Source: Ancylomarina euxina
GTDB taxonomy: Bacteria; Bacteroidota; Bacteroidia; Bacteroidales; Marinifilaceae
Length of the DNA: 64,000 nt
NCBI RefSeq assembly: GCF_003863355.1
Contig: NZ_QQWG01000010.1
Coordinates: 1-64,000, forward strand
Direction: 5' to 3'
Position numbers and translations under genes: made by a program. The notes under the pieces were generated by a model, which saw only the letters and a program-made list of their open reading frames with translations, made no database searches and was not told the DNA's origin. Below are positions 24,706 through 34,523 of this stretch, piece after piece (position 1 is the stretch's first letter; each line of letters starts with the position of its first letter).

Positions 24706-24867
24706 ATGGAATTCAATGTAAATAAGATGGAAACGAATAAAGATTTAGCCGATTTGAAGCACAAACTTGCTGCTTTGGATGGTATCATGCAAGCAGGATT
24801 TACAACAATACATCCGCATGATAATGATGCCCCAATAAGCGATAGCAATAGTGAATTGAAGTCTTAA
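24706..24867 (+). CDS. Small hypothetical protein in lactate operon
   Basis: A 53-aa frame (MEFNVNKMETNKDLADLKHK at the start, ending SNSELKS) lies between the Lut fusion and lactate permease, in the same direction. It is hydrophilic and probably helical at the N-terminus with a His/Asp-rich tail. I do not recognise it. Placement 21 bp after the previous stop and 47 bp before lctP suggests a real operon member, but its shortness leaves doubt. Confidence 0.45.
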   Translation: MEFNVNKMETNKDLADLKHKLAALDGIMQAGFTTIHPHDNDAPISDSNSELKS

Positions 24868-24914
24868 TATATCATATTACTAACCTATAATAATCACGAC
24901 CTAAAATTTAACTT

Positions 24915-26573
24915 ATGAACGCAATACTTGCATTTTCCCCAATTCTACTAACCATCATCTTAATGGTTGGTTTTAACTGGGGTGCAAAAAAGGCCCTGCC
25001 TTTATCATTATTAGTGGCTATAACCATAGCTCTTGGAGTTTGGAAAATTGATCTTCATCATGTTCTGGGTTATTCCTTTTTTGGATTCTTAAAGGCATTT
25101 GATATTCTCATCATTATTTTCGGTGCCATTTTGATACTGAATACCATGAAGATATCGGGTGCCATGGCTGCCATTAATAACGGTTTCAATGGTATAACAA
25201 CGGATAGACGCATACAGGCAATTATCATTGGTTTTATGTTTGGAGCCTTTATAGAAGGTGCGGCAGGTTTTGGAACTCCCGCAGCTTTGGCTGGCCCCCT
25301 TTTAGTTGGCTTGGGTTTCCCTCCTTTGGCTGCAGCTATGGTTGCTTTAATTTACAATTCAGTACCCGTTCCTTTTGGTGCGGTGGGAACACCCATTAGT
25401 GGTGGAGCCATGGCTACCCTTAGCGAAAACCTCTCAGGTGTGGGTGCAAACATTGAAGGTTTTAAGTTGATGTTGACCAAGTGGGTTGCCATACCCAATG
25501 CTATGGTTGGAATTTTTATTCCTCTATTAGGACTTATCATATTGACACGTTTCTTTGGAAAAGAGAAATCAATAAAACCAGCTTTGGCTGCTGCGCCATT
25601 TGCAATCTTTGCAGGTTTGGTTTTTGTAGTACCTTATGTTTTAATTGCAGCGACTTTAGGTCCAGATTTACCTTCTCTTTTAGGTGGATTCATCGGTTTA
25701 GGGATTGTAATTTTTGCAGCAAAAAGAGGTTTTCTTGTTCCTAAAAAGAAATGGGATTTTCCAATAAAATCTGAATGGGAAAAATCATGGATGTCTAATG
25801 AAACCATACAGGAGCCAACTGAAAATAAAATGGGGCTTTTTAAAGCCTGGATGCCATACGCGTTAATTGCCATTATATTGGTTGTGACGCGTATTCCTGC
25901 ATTGGGATTGAAATCTTTTCTTGCTTCTCAAACTTTAACTATATCTAATGTGTTGGGTATCGCAGACTTAAATTATGTTTTGAAATGGGCATACCTTCCA
26001 GGAACGATTCCTTTTATATTGGTTGCTTTAATTACCAATGTGATGTATCGCATGAAGACCAAGGAAATTTTATCGTCCTGGAAGACGACCTTTAAGCAAA
26101 TCAATGGTGCTGCAATTGCTTTGCTTGCCGGAGTTGCCATGGTCCAGTTGATGTTGAAGTCGGGAACCAATGGGGCTGGATTGGAGAGTATGTTGACGGT
26201 TATGGCCAATTCGATTGCTGATTTGTCGGGTGCAGCTTATCCTGTGATATCACCTATTGTTGGTATTCTGGGCTCTTTTATGTCAGGTTCTGCAACGGTA
26301 TCCAATTTATTATTTGCTTCTCTGCAATTCGAAACAGCTTCCATTCTTCATATTCCGGAGGTATTAATTGTTGCAGCACAAACCAGTGGTGCCGCACTTG
26401 GAAATATGATTTGTGTTAACAATGTTGTTGCTGTTTGTGCAACAGTGGGCTGCGTAGGAGCCGAAGGAATCATTATACGACGAAATGCAATTCCTGCTTT
26501 CATCTATTATCTGCTTATCATGTTTATTATTGTGGTTTTGATCAGTTTAGGTTTTAACCCAATGCCATTGTAA
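24915..26573 (+). CDS. lctP: L-lactate permease
   Basis: The 552-aa membrane protein has 12 or more hydrophobic segments. It carries the family signature [32 protein letters not shown] and the later [17 protein letters not shown] segment. LctP proteins import L- or D-lactate and glycolate with protons. It follows the Lut genes and precedes a large FAD/Fe-S dehydrogenase, so uptake and both oxidation routes lie in one direction. No separate promoter is evident upstream. Confidence 0.94.
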   Translation: MNAILAFSPILLTIILMVGFNWGAKKALPLSLLVAITIALGVWKIDLHHVLGYSFFGFLKAFDILIIIFGAILILNTMKISGAMAAINNGFNGITTDRRIQAIIIGFMFGAFIEGAAGFGTPAALAGPLLVGLGFPPLAAAMVALIYNSVPVPFGAVGTPISGGAMATLSENLSGVGANIEGFKLMLTKWVAIPNAMVGIFIPLLGLIILTRFFGKEKSIKPALAAAPFAIFAGLVFVVPYVLIAATLGPDLPSLLGGFIGLGIVIFAAKRGFLVPKKKWDFPIKSEWEKSWMSNETIQEPTENKMGLFKAWMPYALIAIILVVTRIPALGLKSFLASQTLTISNVLGIADLNYVLKWAYLPGTIPFILVALITNVMYRMKTKEILSSWKTTFKQINGAAIALLAGVAMVQLMLKSGTNGAGLESMLTVMANSIADLSGAAYPVISPIVGILGSFMSGSATVSNLLFASLQFETASILHIPEVLIVAAQTSGAALGNMICVNNVVAVCATVGCVGAEGIIIRRNAIPAFIYYLLIMFIIVVLISLGFNPMPL

Positions 26574-26722
26574 AGAAACGCTGGATATAGAATTTGAATA
26601 TTTGGTTCGGCTCCAAAATTCTAAGGACCGATTGCTATACCATTATCAGTTTATTGATGAGCTTCATTTCATGATTGATTTAGGCTTAATCTAAGATTGG
26701 AATTATACTAAAATACGAAACT

Positions 26723-29554
26723 ATGTTGAAAGGAAATTATAAGAAGTTTTACGATGAAATAAAATCAACGATTGAATCTTCGCGCTTGTATACAGATGAA
26801 ATTAGAAATTTAGCTTATGGAACCGATGCCGGTTTTTATCGCTTAATTCCTCAGATCGTTGTACGGGCTATGAATGATCATGAAGTGCAAAAGGCATTGC
26901 TCTTAGCCAATAAATATGAATTGCCTGTCACTTTTAGGGCTGCGGGAACAAGTCTCGCAGGACAGGCAATTACTGACTCAATACTTATTATTGCCGGAAA
27001 AAATTGGGAAGGGTTTGATGTTCTTAAAAATGGAGAAGAGATTCGCATGCAACCTGGTATTGTTGGTGCTCGTGTCAATCAAATTCTGGCTCCTTACGGT
27101 CGTAAGTTAGGGCCCGATCCTGCTTCTATCAATTCTGCTATGATTGGGGGAATCGTGATGAACAATGCCTCGGGGATGAATTGTGGAACTCATGAGAATT
27201 CGTATAAAACAATTCTTTCTGCACGTTTGATTTTTGCTGACGGAACCGTGCTCGACACGGGATCTTATGAAAGCAAAAAGAACTTCATGAAAACACATGC
27301 TTCTTTTATTCAGAAGATTGAAGAGATGCGAGATAGCGTGCGTGCCAATCAGACTTTGGCAGATCGCATTCGTTACAAATACAGTATAAAGAATACGACT
27401 GGACTTAGTATTAATCCTTTTATCGATTATTTTGATCCCTTTCAAATTATTGTGAATTTAATGGTGGGTTCAGAAGGAACGCTGGCTTTTATGTCGGAGT
27501 TGACAATGAAAACGGTTGTCAATCCTAAATATAAGGCCAGTGCCATGATTTATTTTCATGATATTGTCAGTGCATGTAAATCGGTTTTAAGCATGAGGCT
27601 TGGACCGGTGCATGGCGCTGAAATGCTTGATAGAATTGCTTTGCGTTCTGTTGAAAATGCTGATGGTATTCCTCCTTTCATCAAAGATTTTCCTGATGGT
27701 GTGACTGCCATTCTTGTTGAAACATTGGCTGATAGTAAAGAAGATCTTGATGATAACATCAATGAAATTAAATTACTCTTAAAGGGCTATAAAACGGTTC
27801 GTCCTATTGAATTTACCGATAAACCAGAGGAGTATTCCAAGTACTGGAACATCCGAAAAGGGGTATTTCCTGCGGTTGGGGGCTTACGTGAAAAAGGGAC
27901 CACTTGTATTATCGAAGATGTTGCTTTTCATCTTGAGGATTTACCTCAAGCCACTGCAGATCTGCAAGACCTGATTGCCAGGCATGGTTATAAGGATGGT
28001 GTGATTTATGGACATGCTCTGGAAGGCAACTTTCATTTTATATTCAACCAGAATTTCGACAAGCCTGAAGAGCTCGAGCAATATAAAAAATTTATGGCTG
28101 AGGTCGACTACTTAGTTGTTGATAAGTACGATGGTTCGTTGAAGGCTGAGCACGGCACGGGACGGAATATGGCACCTTTTGTCAAGCACGAATGGGGCGA
28201 AGAAGCCTTTCAGTTGATGAAAGATATTAAACAGCTGTTCGATCCCAAAAATTTATTGAACCCTGGTGTTATTCTTAATGATGATCCAGATTGTTACATC
28301 AAGAATTTTAAGACACTTGCCCCTGTACATGAGATTGTCGATACCTGTATTGAGTGTGGTTTTTGTGAAGTGAATTGTTTAACGGCAGGTTATTCGCTTT
28401 CTGCACGTCAACGCACTGTTGTGCAACGAGAGATTAGGCGTTTGGAAATGTCTGGCGAAGATAATGAACGTTTAAACAAATTGAAAAAGGGTTTCGTTTA
28501 TTTGGGCGAGCAAACTTGTGCGGGTGATGGTTTATGTGCGACGTCTTGTCCTGTAGGAATTGATACTGGAAAATACATTAAATATTTGAGATCACTAGAT
28601 ATGGCTGGTGATAAAGCTCAAAAGTACAGTAAAATGGCTGCCGATAATATGCATAAAATTGGTCCTGTTATTCGTGGCAGTCTTAATTTTGTAAATGGAG
28701 TTCATACGGTAATGGGCACAACCCTATTGGGAGCTGTGGCTGGAGGTTTTAGAACTCTGAGTGGCAATACGATTCCACTTTGGACTGCTGCAATGCCTAA
28801 AGGAGCCAATGCTCCAACTCCTCATCCCATAAATAAAGAAAATCCTTTGAAGGTGGTGTATTTCCCTTCTTGTATTGCCCAGACGATGGGGCCAGCCAAG
28901 GGAGATCCTTACAAACAACCCCTGCATATCGTCACGCAAAATTTATTGGAGAAAGCGGGTTATGAAGTGATTTTTCCTGAAAAGATGAGCTCTTTGTGTT
29001 GTGGCACACCATGGGAGAGTAAAGGATTTATGAAGCATGCCGATCAGAAATCTTCTGAATTGGAGGCGGCATTAGGTAAAGCATCCGAAGGAGGGAAATA
29101 TCCGATACTTTGTGATACTTCACCTTGCCTTTATCGTATGCGACGCGTGATGGACGAAAAGCTAAAACTTTACGAACCTGTTGAATTTATTCACGAATTT
29201 TTGATGGACAAACTATCATTCGATAAGGTGAATGAAGTAGTTGCCATTCATGCAACCTGTACAACCACAAAAATGGGATTAACTCCACAATTGAGAACCG
29301 TTGCCGAAGCCTGTGCTCAGCAAGTGGTTATGCCTGGTGAAGTTGGTTGTTGTGGTTTTGCAGGAGATCGTGGATTTAATTTCCCGGAGATCAATAAATA
29401 TGCCCTTCGTAAGTTGCGACCTGTATTGAATGAAAGCAAAGTTGTTGCTGGTTACTCAAACAGTAGAACTTGTGAAATTGGCTTAAGTAATAGTGGCGGT
29501 GTTCCCTATCAGTCTATTATCTATTTGGTAGATAGAGTGACCTGTGCGAGATAA
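26723..29554 (+). CDS. FAD/Fe-S D-lactate (or glycolate-type) dehydrogenase
   Basis: The 943-aa protein is a fusion. An FAD-binding type 4 (VAO/PCMH) domain covers residues about 20-270 (FRAAGTSLAGQAITD, then GRKLGPDPASINSAMIGGI). The FAD-oxidase C-terminal domain runs to about 520 (AEHGTGRNMAPF, LFDPKNLLNPGVIL). A Fe-S domain starts at C542 (CIECGFCEVNC) with a second cluster CAGDGLCATSCPVG, and a CCG domain closes the protein (LCCGTPW, GEVGCCGFAGDRG). This architecture fits respiratory D-lactate dehydrogenases that feed electrons to quinone. Specificity between D-lactate and other 2-hydroxyacids cannot be read directly, but the lut/lctP neighbours favour lactate. Confidence 0.9.
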   Translation: MLKGNYKKFYDEIKSTIESSRLYTDEIRNLAYGTDAGFYRLIPQIVVRAMNDHEVQKALLLANKYELPVTFRAAGTSLAGQAITDSILIIAGKNWEGFDVLKNGEEIRMQPGIVGARVNQILAPYGRKLGPDPASINSAMIGGIVMNNASGMNCGTHENSYKTILSARLIFADGTVLDTGSYESKKNFMKTHASFIQKIEEMRDSVRANQTLADRIRYKYSIKNTTGLSINPFIDYFDPFQIIVNLMVGSEGTLAFMSELTMKTVVNPKYKASAMIYFHDIVSACKSVLSMRLGPVHGAEMLDRIALRSVENADGIPPFIKDFPDGVTAILVETLADSKEDLDDNINEIKLLLKGYKTVRPIEFTDKPEEYSKYWNIRKGVFPAVGGLREKGTTCIIEDVAFHLEDLPQATADLQDLIARHGYKDGVIYGHALEGNFHFIFNQNFDKPEELEQYKKFMAEVDYLVVDKYDGSLKAEHGTGRNMAPFVKHEWGEEAFQLMKDIKQLFDPKNLLNPGVILNDDPDCYIKNFKTLAPVHEIVDTCIECGFCEVNCLTAGYSLSARQRTVVQREIRRLEMSGEDNERLNKLKKGFVYLGEQTCAGDGLCATSCPVGIDTGKYIKYLRSLDMAGDKAQKYSKMAADNMHKIGPVIRGSLNFVNGVHTVMGTTLLGAVAGGFRTLSGNTIPLWTAAMPKGANAPTPHPINKENPLKVVYFPSCIAQTMGPAKGDPYKQPLHIVTQNLLEKAGYEVIFPEKMSSLCCGTPWESKGFMKHADQKSSELEAALGKASEGGKYPILCDTSPCLYRMRRVMDEKLKLYEPVEFIHEFLMDKLSFDKVNEVVAIHATCTTTKMGLTPQLRTVAEACAQQVVMPGEVGCCGFAGDRGFNFPEINKYALRKLRPVLNESKVVAGYSNSRTCEIGLSNSGGVPYQSIIYLVDRVTCAR

Positions 29555-29887
29555 CGAGCTTATAAAATAGTTTGAGAGTAGTTAGGGAAAGCCCTACTAC
29601 TGTTGTTGTGAACATACACATAAGGCAATTCTGATTCCAATAAAAGGTTTTTATTTGACTTAACTTTTAAGGACGTTTAGCTTTTGTCTTAGGTGTATGA
29701 TTGATTGTTGTGAAATGCATATAAAACAGACCTGACAAATTAATGAAGGATTTTAATTTGACTTAGCTTTCTATAGATAAATCAGGCTCTGTTTTTATGC
29801 GCATTATTAAATCTGATTTAACCCAAATAATTAAACCCCAAACATTCAAATAAGCCTGTCGTTTATTTGTTTGTAAAAAATACGATA
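29555..29887. other. Intergenic region with a 20-bp direct repeat
   Basis: No gene. TTTTTATTTGACTTAACTTT at 29648-29667 recurs as TTTTAATTTGACTTAGCTTT at 29751-29770 (18 of 20 identical). A single TGAACA lies near 29609. No sigma-54 box is seen, so the porin gene probably has its own promoter type. Confidence 0.5.
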
Positions 29888-31123
29888 ATGAAAAAGATTA
29901 TACTAATGTTAATCGCCTTCGCTCCTCTGTTGAGTTTAGCCCAAAAAAAGGAAGAGATTAAAGTAAAGATAAGTGGCTTTGTATCGGCTGAAGCCATATT
30001 GGATACACGAAAGACTGTTAATTCCCGCGAAGGGGATGTAATACTTTACCCAGCTCCAAAATCTGCTGATATTAATGGTGCTGATCTTAATGATAGGTCG
30101 GAATTGTTTATGACTTCAATACATTCCCGATTGAATGTAGGTGTTTCGGGTTTCGAAGCCTTCGGAGCAAAAGGTTCGGCAACTATTCAAGGTGACTTTG
30201 TTGGGACCTCAAATGATAAAATTGGCTTATTCCGATTAAGACATGCTTTTGTGAAGTTAAATTGGGAGAAAGATGAACTATTGGTAGGTAAGTATTGGCA
30301 TCCCATGTTTGTAACGTCTTGTTACCCGAATGTCTTGCATTGGGGTGGGGGATTGCCTTTTAATGTTTTGGGAAGAGCACCTCAGTTTCGTTACACTCGT
30401 AAGTTAAGTGACAAAGGCTATGCGATGTTAGCCGTCTTATCTGAAATGGATTTTAAAAGCACAGGTCCCGAAGGTGCTAACGTGAAGTATGCCCAACAAG
30501 CCAGCATTCCTGAATTTTCGGCTCAAGTGAAGTACGATTTGGCAAAGGGATTCAGTCTGGGAGCGACGGCAGGATATAAGTTTTTAAAACCTATGGTCGT
30601 AAATCCTATGGGAGCAAAAACCAATGAGCTATTGTCAAGCTATCAGATGAATGCTTGGATGACTTTTAAGACTGATAAAATCGCCTGGAATTTGCAAACC
30701 ATTTATGGTCAGAACATGTATAACTTTGTCATGATAGGGGGCTATGGTGTAAAGAATGTGAAAGCCAATGGCGATTATGAATATACAAATATCAAAACCT
30801 CATCGGTATGGTCTGATGTATATACCACAACGGGAAATATTCGATATGGCTTGTTTGCTGGCTATACGAAAAATCTAGGAGCAGATGATGATCTGGCTAG
30901 GAATGATGAAGGTTTTGTTGGCCTTTACAGCCGGGGAGCAGATATTAACTATGTGTATCAATTTGGACCTCGTGTAGAAATCTACTCAGGTAGTTTTATG
31001 ATTGGAACACAAGTTTTATATACTTCTGCGGCATATGGTTCAACACAGGTTAATGGTCAGGTTAGTGATTCAGAAGAAGTCGGAAGTATGCGCTTTCAGC
31101 TTCATTTTAAATATGCATTCTAA
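29888..31123 (+). CDS. Outer-membrane porin-like protein
   Basis: The 411-aa protein starts with a signal peptide (MKKIILMLIAFAPLLSLAQ). The mature part is rich in alternating beta-strand segments with many Gly, Tyr and Phe, and ends in LHFKYAF, a terminal aromatic typical of outer-membrane barrels. It resembles DcaP-type trimeric porins or uncharacterised Bacteroidota porins. The frame opens at 29867, but the ATG at 29888 gives the clean signal sequence. Position after the lactate genes suggests passage of lactate or small acids through the outer membrane; that is inference. Confidence 0.75.
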   Translation: MKKIILMLIAFAPLLSLAQKKEEIKVKISGFVSAEAILDTRKTVNSREGDVILYPAPKSADINGADLNDRSELFMTSIHSRLNVGVSGFEAFGAKGSATIQGDFVGTSNDKIGLFRLRHAFVKLNWEKDELLVGKYWHPMFVTSCYPNVLHWGGGLPFNVLGRAPQFRYTRKLSDKGYAMLAVLSEMDFKSTGPEGANVKYAQQASIPEFSAQVKYDLAKGFSLGATAGYKFLKPMVVNPMGAKTNELLSSYQMNAWMTFKTDKIAWNLQTIYGQNMYNFVMIGGYGVKNVKANGDYEYTNIKTSSVWSDVYTTTGNIRYGLFAGYTKNLGADDDLARNDEGFVGLYSRGADINYVYQFGPRVEIYSGSFMIGTQVLYTSAAYGSTQVNGQVSDSEEVGSMRFQLHFKYAF

Positions 31124-31206
31124 TGGATAAAGACTTTGGATTATAGATATTTGTTTTTTATCGATTCACAATTTCCTTAATAGTTTTTAGTAGTTGTATA
31201 TTTTTA

Positions 31207-31239
31207 TTAGCCCCAAGCCTCGGCTGGGGCTAATTTTTT
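31207..31239. terminator. Bidirectional terminator
   Basis: TTAGCCCCA-AGCCTCGGC-TGGGGCTAA followed by TTTTTT. It lies between the convergent porin-like gene and the cytochrome c gene. The T-run serves the plus strand; the short A-rich side gives only weak support for minus-strand use. Confidence 0.85.
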
Positions 31240-31270
31240 ATCTGCTATCCTTATATCGAGCTATTGTAAC

Positions 31271-31681
31271 TTATTTATTGAGTGTTCTGATGTAGTTAAC
31301 CAATAACCATCGGTCTTCATCATCTTTTATTTTCTTCTCATACGAAGGCATTTCATCCCGACCAAAAATGGTTTTGTAGTAGAGCTCACCGTCAGTCTGA
31401 CATTGAAACTCTTCGCTGGTGAAATTAGGTATTGCAGTCTTTAATGATTTACTTTTAGTTCCATCTCCCATTCCAGTCTTACCATGACATGATTTACAAT
31501 GCACCACATAGAGCGTTTGCCCTACTCTTTCAGAATCTTCGACTCCAGCATAGGGGTTCTTCATTTTTTTATACTTTGCTGGAACTTCCCAGCTCTCACT
31601 TGTTGAAAATGGTTTAATAAAAGCCATTAAAAACAAAGTTGCGACTCCAATTAATACGATTACTAAAGTTCTTGTATTCAT
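31271..31681 (-). CDS. Monohaem cytochrome c
   Basis: The 136-aa protein has an N-terminal hydrophobic segment (VIVLIGVATLFLMAFI) that acts as signal or membrane anchor. It has one haem-binding motif, CKSCH, in VVHCKSCHGKTGMGDG, and a distal Met candidate in DEMPSYEKK, as in small class I cytochromes. The C-terminus WLLVNYIRTLNK is typical of this family. It would carry electrons in the periplasm for the Fe-S/NrfD module encoded upstream on the same strand. It is the last gene of the cluster, 19 bp after the previous one. Confidence 0.9.
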   Translation of the reverse strand: MNTRTLVIVLIGVATLFLMAFIKPFSTSESWEVPAKYKKMKNPYAGVEDSERVGQTLYVVHCKSCHGKTGMGDGTKSKSLKTAIPNFTSEEFQCQTDGELYYKTIFGRDEMPSYEKKIKDDEDRWLLVNYIRTLNK

Positions 31682-31700
31682 AGTTTTTGTTTTTTAATGA

Positions 31701-32273
31701 TTACTCCTTTTTTATCAGATACATCTCGTAGCAGATGTAAAAAATAATGCCCCATACTCCTAATAACAAGACGTTGACTAGGATTAATAAAGTCAGGGGT
31801 GCATTTGCCCGTGCAGACCAAAGCGATCTTTTTTCCTCTGACCTATCGTAAAGAACGGGAATACCCCATTTTACCTTTGTGTATATGATGGTATCCCTTA
31901 TGGTTTCAGCATCTTCAATTTTTATAATGAGATTCAAATTGCCGATTGAGTCACCCGGAAGATCTGATGGAAATTTAATTTCAACCAAACCCTTTTCATC
32001 AGTTGTATTGAATCGATCCCCAAGGGGTAAATTCGTAAACAAGCGTTCCACATAGAGTAAGACATCTAATTCTTCCACAGGATTTAGATCAGAACCATTT
32101 CGTTGAAAAATCTGAATAGCGATTCGTTTATCTGACTCGTCATCAATAAATCTGCATTGGATTTCTGCTGTTTTCTTCTGTGAGAAAGCAACCAATCCAC
32201 CCATTAAAAAAAGCATTAAAATGAGTTTTCTAAGTAGATAGTAATTTGGCTTTATGTCGATATTTTTTTTCAT
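31701..32273 (-). CDS. Signal-peptide protein with C-terminal membrane helix
   Basis: I do not recognise the 190-aa protein. It has a signal peptide or N-terminal helix (LILMLFLMGGLVAFS). The periplasmic region of about 120 residues looks beta-rich and Ig-like (VEIKFPSDLPGDSIGNLNLII). A C-terminal membrane helix, TLLILVNVLLLGVWGIIFYICYEMYLI, is followed by KKE at the cytoplasmic end. It overlaps the NrfD-like gene by 4 bp and precedes cytochrome c, so it is probably a subunit or assembly factor of the same electron-transfer complex. Confidence 0.65.
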   Translation of the reverse strand: MKKNIDIKPNYYLLRKLILMLFLMGGLVAFSQKKTAEIQCRFIDDESDKRIAIQIFQRNGSDLNPVEELDVLLYVERLFTNLPLGDRFNTTDEKGLVEIKFPSDLPGDSIGNLNLIIKIEDAETIRDTIIYTKVKWGIPVLYDRSEEKRSLWSARANAPLTLLILVNVLLLGVWGIIFYICYEMYLIKKE

Positions 32274-33622
32274 TTGTCAGTAGATTGAACTTCTCCGTTA
32301 TCTTGATGATTGATATATTCCTGAATGGGGATAATAGGGAATAGTTTGAGCAGAACGGTGATGATGAGTAAGACACCTGCAAATGAAGCCAGGGTAATAG
32401 CCCATTCTTCCCAGCTTGGATAATAATGTAAATACGACTCATCCACATCTTGGATGGGAAGGTAAGGATGCTGTAGTGATGGAATAACAATTAGGAATCT
32501 TTTGAACCATGCACCCATAAGAACAAAAAAAGAAACAATCATGACAACAAATGGCTTGCGACCAAACTTAAACAGCATAACCAAAATGGGCAACATGAGT
32601 CCTGGAATCTGAACCAGCCAGTACATTGTAGCATAGTCTCCGCTGAAGAGTTCAGTGATATGCTCTCCTTCAACACCAACCATTTTAAAGGCTGGCCCCA
32701 AATACTCGTTGATATTGAAGTACAAATAAACCAATGACAGTAGCACCAGGATTTTAGCCATTTTATCGAAGTGGTCATTGGTGATAAAATCTTCAAGCCT
32801 AAACGATCTGCGAATAAAAAACATGGCAATAATAATAACAGCAGCTCCCAGCATAAAGGCTCCAGAAACAAAGTAAGGGCCTAAGTTAGTGCTATCCCAT
32901 CCTGGACGCCATGTGGTTGCAAATAGCCAGGACGTGATGGTGTGGATGGCAAATGCAACCGGAATCACCATGATTTCGAGAATGGTAGATGTTTTCTTCA
33001 AACGTCTCAACTGCCCAGGTTTATTTTGCCAGTTAAGAGCCAGTATTTTGTACATTTTCTGTCTCCATATTGAAATATTTTTCAAGCGGTCTCGGCAGAG
33101 AGCAATGTCTGGCAGCATTGGGAGATACAGTAAGAGAACGCTAATAATTAGGTAAGTCATAATAACCAATACATCCCATATAATGGGAGATTGTATCCTT
33201 CCATAGAAAATGACATTCAAAAAACGATCAGGGCGTCCCATATCAACAATAATAATAACAGCTGCGCAAATGATAGCCGCAACAGCGATTATTTCCGAAA
33301 TTCGGGTTAAGGGGTAGGACCATTTAACCTTGGCTAGTTTTAAAATTGAGCTAACTAATGAGCCTATCAGACTGACGGCTACAAAGAATACGAAATTTGA
33401 GATGTATATTCCCCATGAAGTATAGTCTCTCATGGATGTGACGATTAGACCAAATCGGAGTTGTCGGTAATAGGCAAAACAACCTACGAAAATGATGACT
33501 AAAAGTGCAATAATCCAGATTTTAAAAATAGGATTGGGGCGGCCAACAGTACTTAGGAGCTTTTTTATCACATGATCATCACGATGCTTTATGTCTTGCT
33601 GTGTCGTGTTATTTTCAGTCAT
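32270..33622 (-). CDS. NrfD/PsrC-like polytopic membrane subunit
   Basis: The 450-aa protein has about ten membrane helices and matches the NrfD/PsrC family that exchanges electrons with quinones. Typical segments are YTSWGIYISNFVFFVAVSL near the N-terminus and WGAx-type helices after it. The frame opens at 33730, inside the upstream Fe-S gene, so I chose the Met at 33622 (MTENNTTQQD), which lies 1 bp after the Fe-S gene's stop. The expected partner is the Fe-S protein encoded upstream. The family is found in polysulfide, nitrite, tetrathionate and alternative complex III systems, and the final acceptor here is not encoded nearby. Confidence 0.88.
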   Translation of the reverse strand: MTENNTTQQDIKHRDDHVIKKLLSTVGRPNPIFKIWIIALLVIIFVGCFAYYRQLRFGLIVTSMRDYTSWGIYISNFVFFVAVSLIGSLVSSILKLAKVKWSYPLTRISEIIAVAAIICAAVIIIVDMGRPDRFLNVIFYGRIQSPIIWDVLVIMTYLIISVLLLYLPMLPDIALCRDRLKNISIWRQKMYKILALNWQNKPGQLRRLKKTSTILEIMVIPVAFAIHTITSWLFATTWRPGWDSTNLGPYFVSGAFMLGAAVIIIAMFFIRRSFRLEDFITNDHFDKMAKILVLLSLVYLYFNINEYLGPAFKMVGVEGEHITELFSGDYATMYWLVQIPGLMLPILVMLFKFGRKPFVVMIVSFFVLMGAWFKRFLIVIPSLQHPYLPIQDVDESYLHYYPSWEEWAITLASFAGVLLIITVLLKLFPIIPIQEYINHQDNGEVQSTDK

Positions 33623-33623
33623 A

Positions 33624-34523
33624 TTAGGCTTTTGTATCTTTAAATGGGAATAAACGGTCAACCGGAGGCAGATAATAAACATTGGGTTCTGTGCCCAATT
33701 CCTCCAAATATCTGTAACCCGCTTTATCACGAAGAAGCTTACTTAAACGGACTGTATCCTCTCCATTAGTAACAGTATCTTCATTGGCATCACCAAAATA
33801 CAGAACTCCATTAGGACAAGCTGTAATACAGTGAGGGAGTTTCTTACCTCTGATCATATCAGGACAGAAATCACATTTTTCTACAGTCCCAATTTTGCTC
33901 GGAGTACTTGTCTCTGGTGAGTATTTTATATTCGTCACGTCCTGACTTTGTTTAGGCTTGCCCCAATTAAACACCCTCGCAGAATAGGGACATGCAGCCA
34001 TACAGAATCTGCAACCAATGCATCTTTCATTATCGATAAGAACAATATTATCCGATCGTTTATAGGTTGCTCCCACGGGGCATACTTTAACACAAGGCGG
34101 ATTGTCGCATTGAAAACATTTTTTTGGCATCCAGTAAGGGGCAGATCTGGGATTGTCTTGGATTTCGAGTACTTTAATAAAAGGACGATCAGGCGTTAAA
34201 TTATGATGGTGTTCGCAGGCCCTAATACATTCTCGGGCATTCTTGCATTTGGCTAAATCGACCACCATTACAAATTTCCTTCCAGGAATGCCTTTTCGGG
34301 ATTCTTCAATATTTGCAAAATGGGGATGTGCCATGGACATATCGGTTTCATTCACTTCCATGAGTTTCCCTTCAGGTGTCATCACTTTAATCATTTTCCC
34401 TCCGGGTTTTGAGGACGAAGTGCATGATAGTAGTTTAACTCCAAGTATTGATCCTAGACCAAGAAGTCCGGTGTATTTAATCAAACTTCTTCTGGTAAAA
34501 CGCTTTGTTTCATTTTTTTTCAT
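33624..34523 (-). CDS. Tat-exported 4Fe-4S ferredoxin subunit (NrfC/PsrB-like), lipoprotein
   Basis: The 299-aa protein starts with a Tat signal (RRSLIKYTGLLGLGSILG) that ends in a lipobox LLSC, so it is probably folded, exported and lipid-anchored. Cysteine motifs for up to four clusters follow: KCKNARECIRACEHH, CFQCDNPPCVKVCP, CIGCRFCMAACP, and CDFCPDMIRGKKLPHC with TACP. The first set has C-x5-C-x3-C spacing, unlike the usual CxxCxxC, which may alter that cluster. It pairs with the NrfD-like protein encoded 1 bp downstream. No molybdopterin catalytic subunit is encoded in the cluster. Confidence 0.88.
   Translation of the reverse strand: MKKNETKRFTRRSLIKYTGLLGLGSILGVKLLSCTSSSKPGGKMIKVMTPEGKLMEVNETDMSMAHPHFANIEESRKGIPGRKFVMVVDLAKCKNARECIRACEHHHNLTPDRPFIKVLEIQDNPRSAPYWMPKKCFQCDNPPCVKVCPVGATYKRSDNIVLIDNERCIGCRFCMAACPYSARVFNWGKPKQSQDVTNIKYSPETSTPSKIGTVEKCDFCPDMIRGKKLPHCITACPNGVLYFGDANEDTVTNGEDTVRLSKLLRDKAGYRYLEELGTEPNVYYLPPVDRLFPFKDTKA

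Noticed and set aside
26574-26696. About 40 open codons after lctP reading LDIEFEYLVRLQNSKDRLLYHY and further to DLGLI
   Set aside because: The stretch looks protein-like but has no ATG, GTG or TTG start in frame before it; it could be a remnant of a lost gene. Not reported as a CDS.
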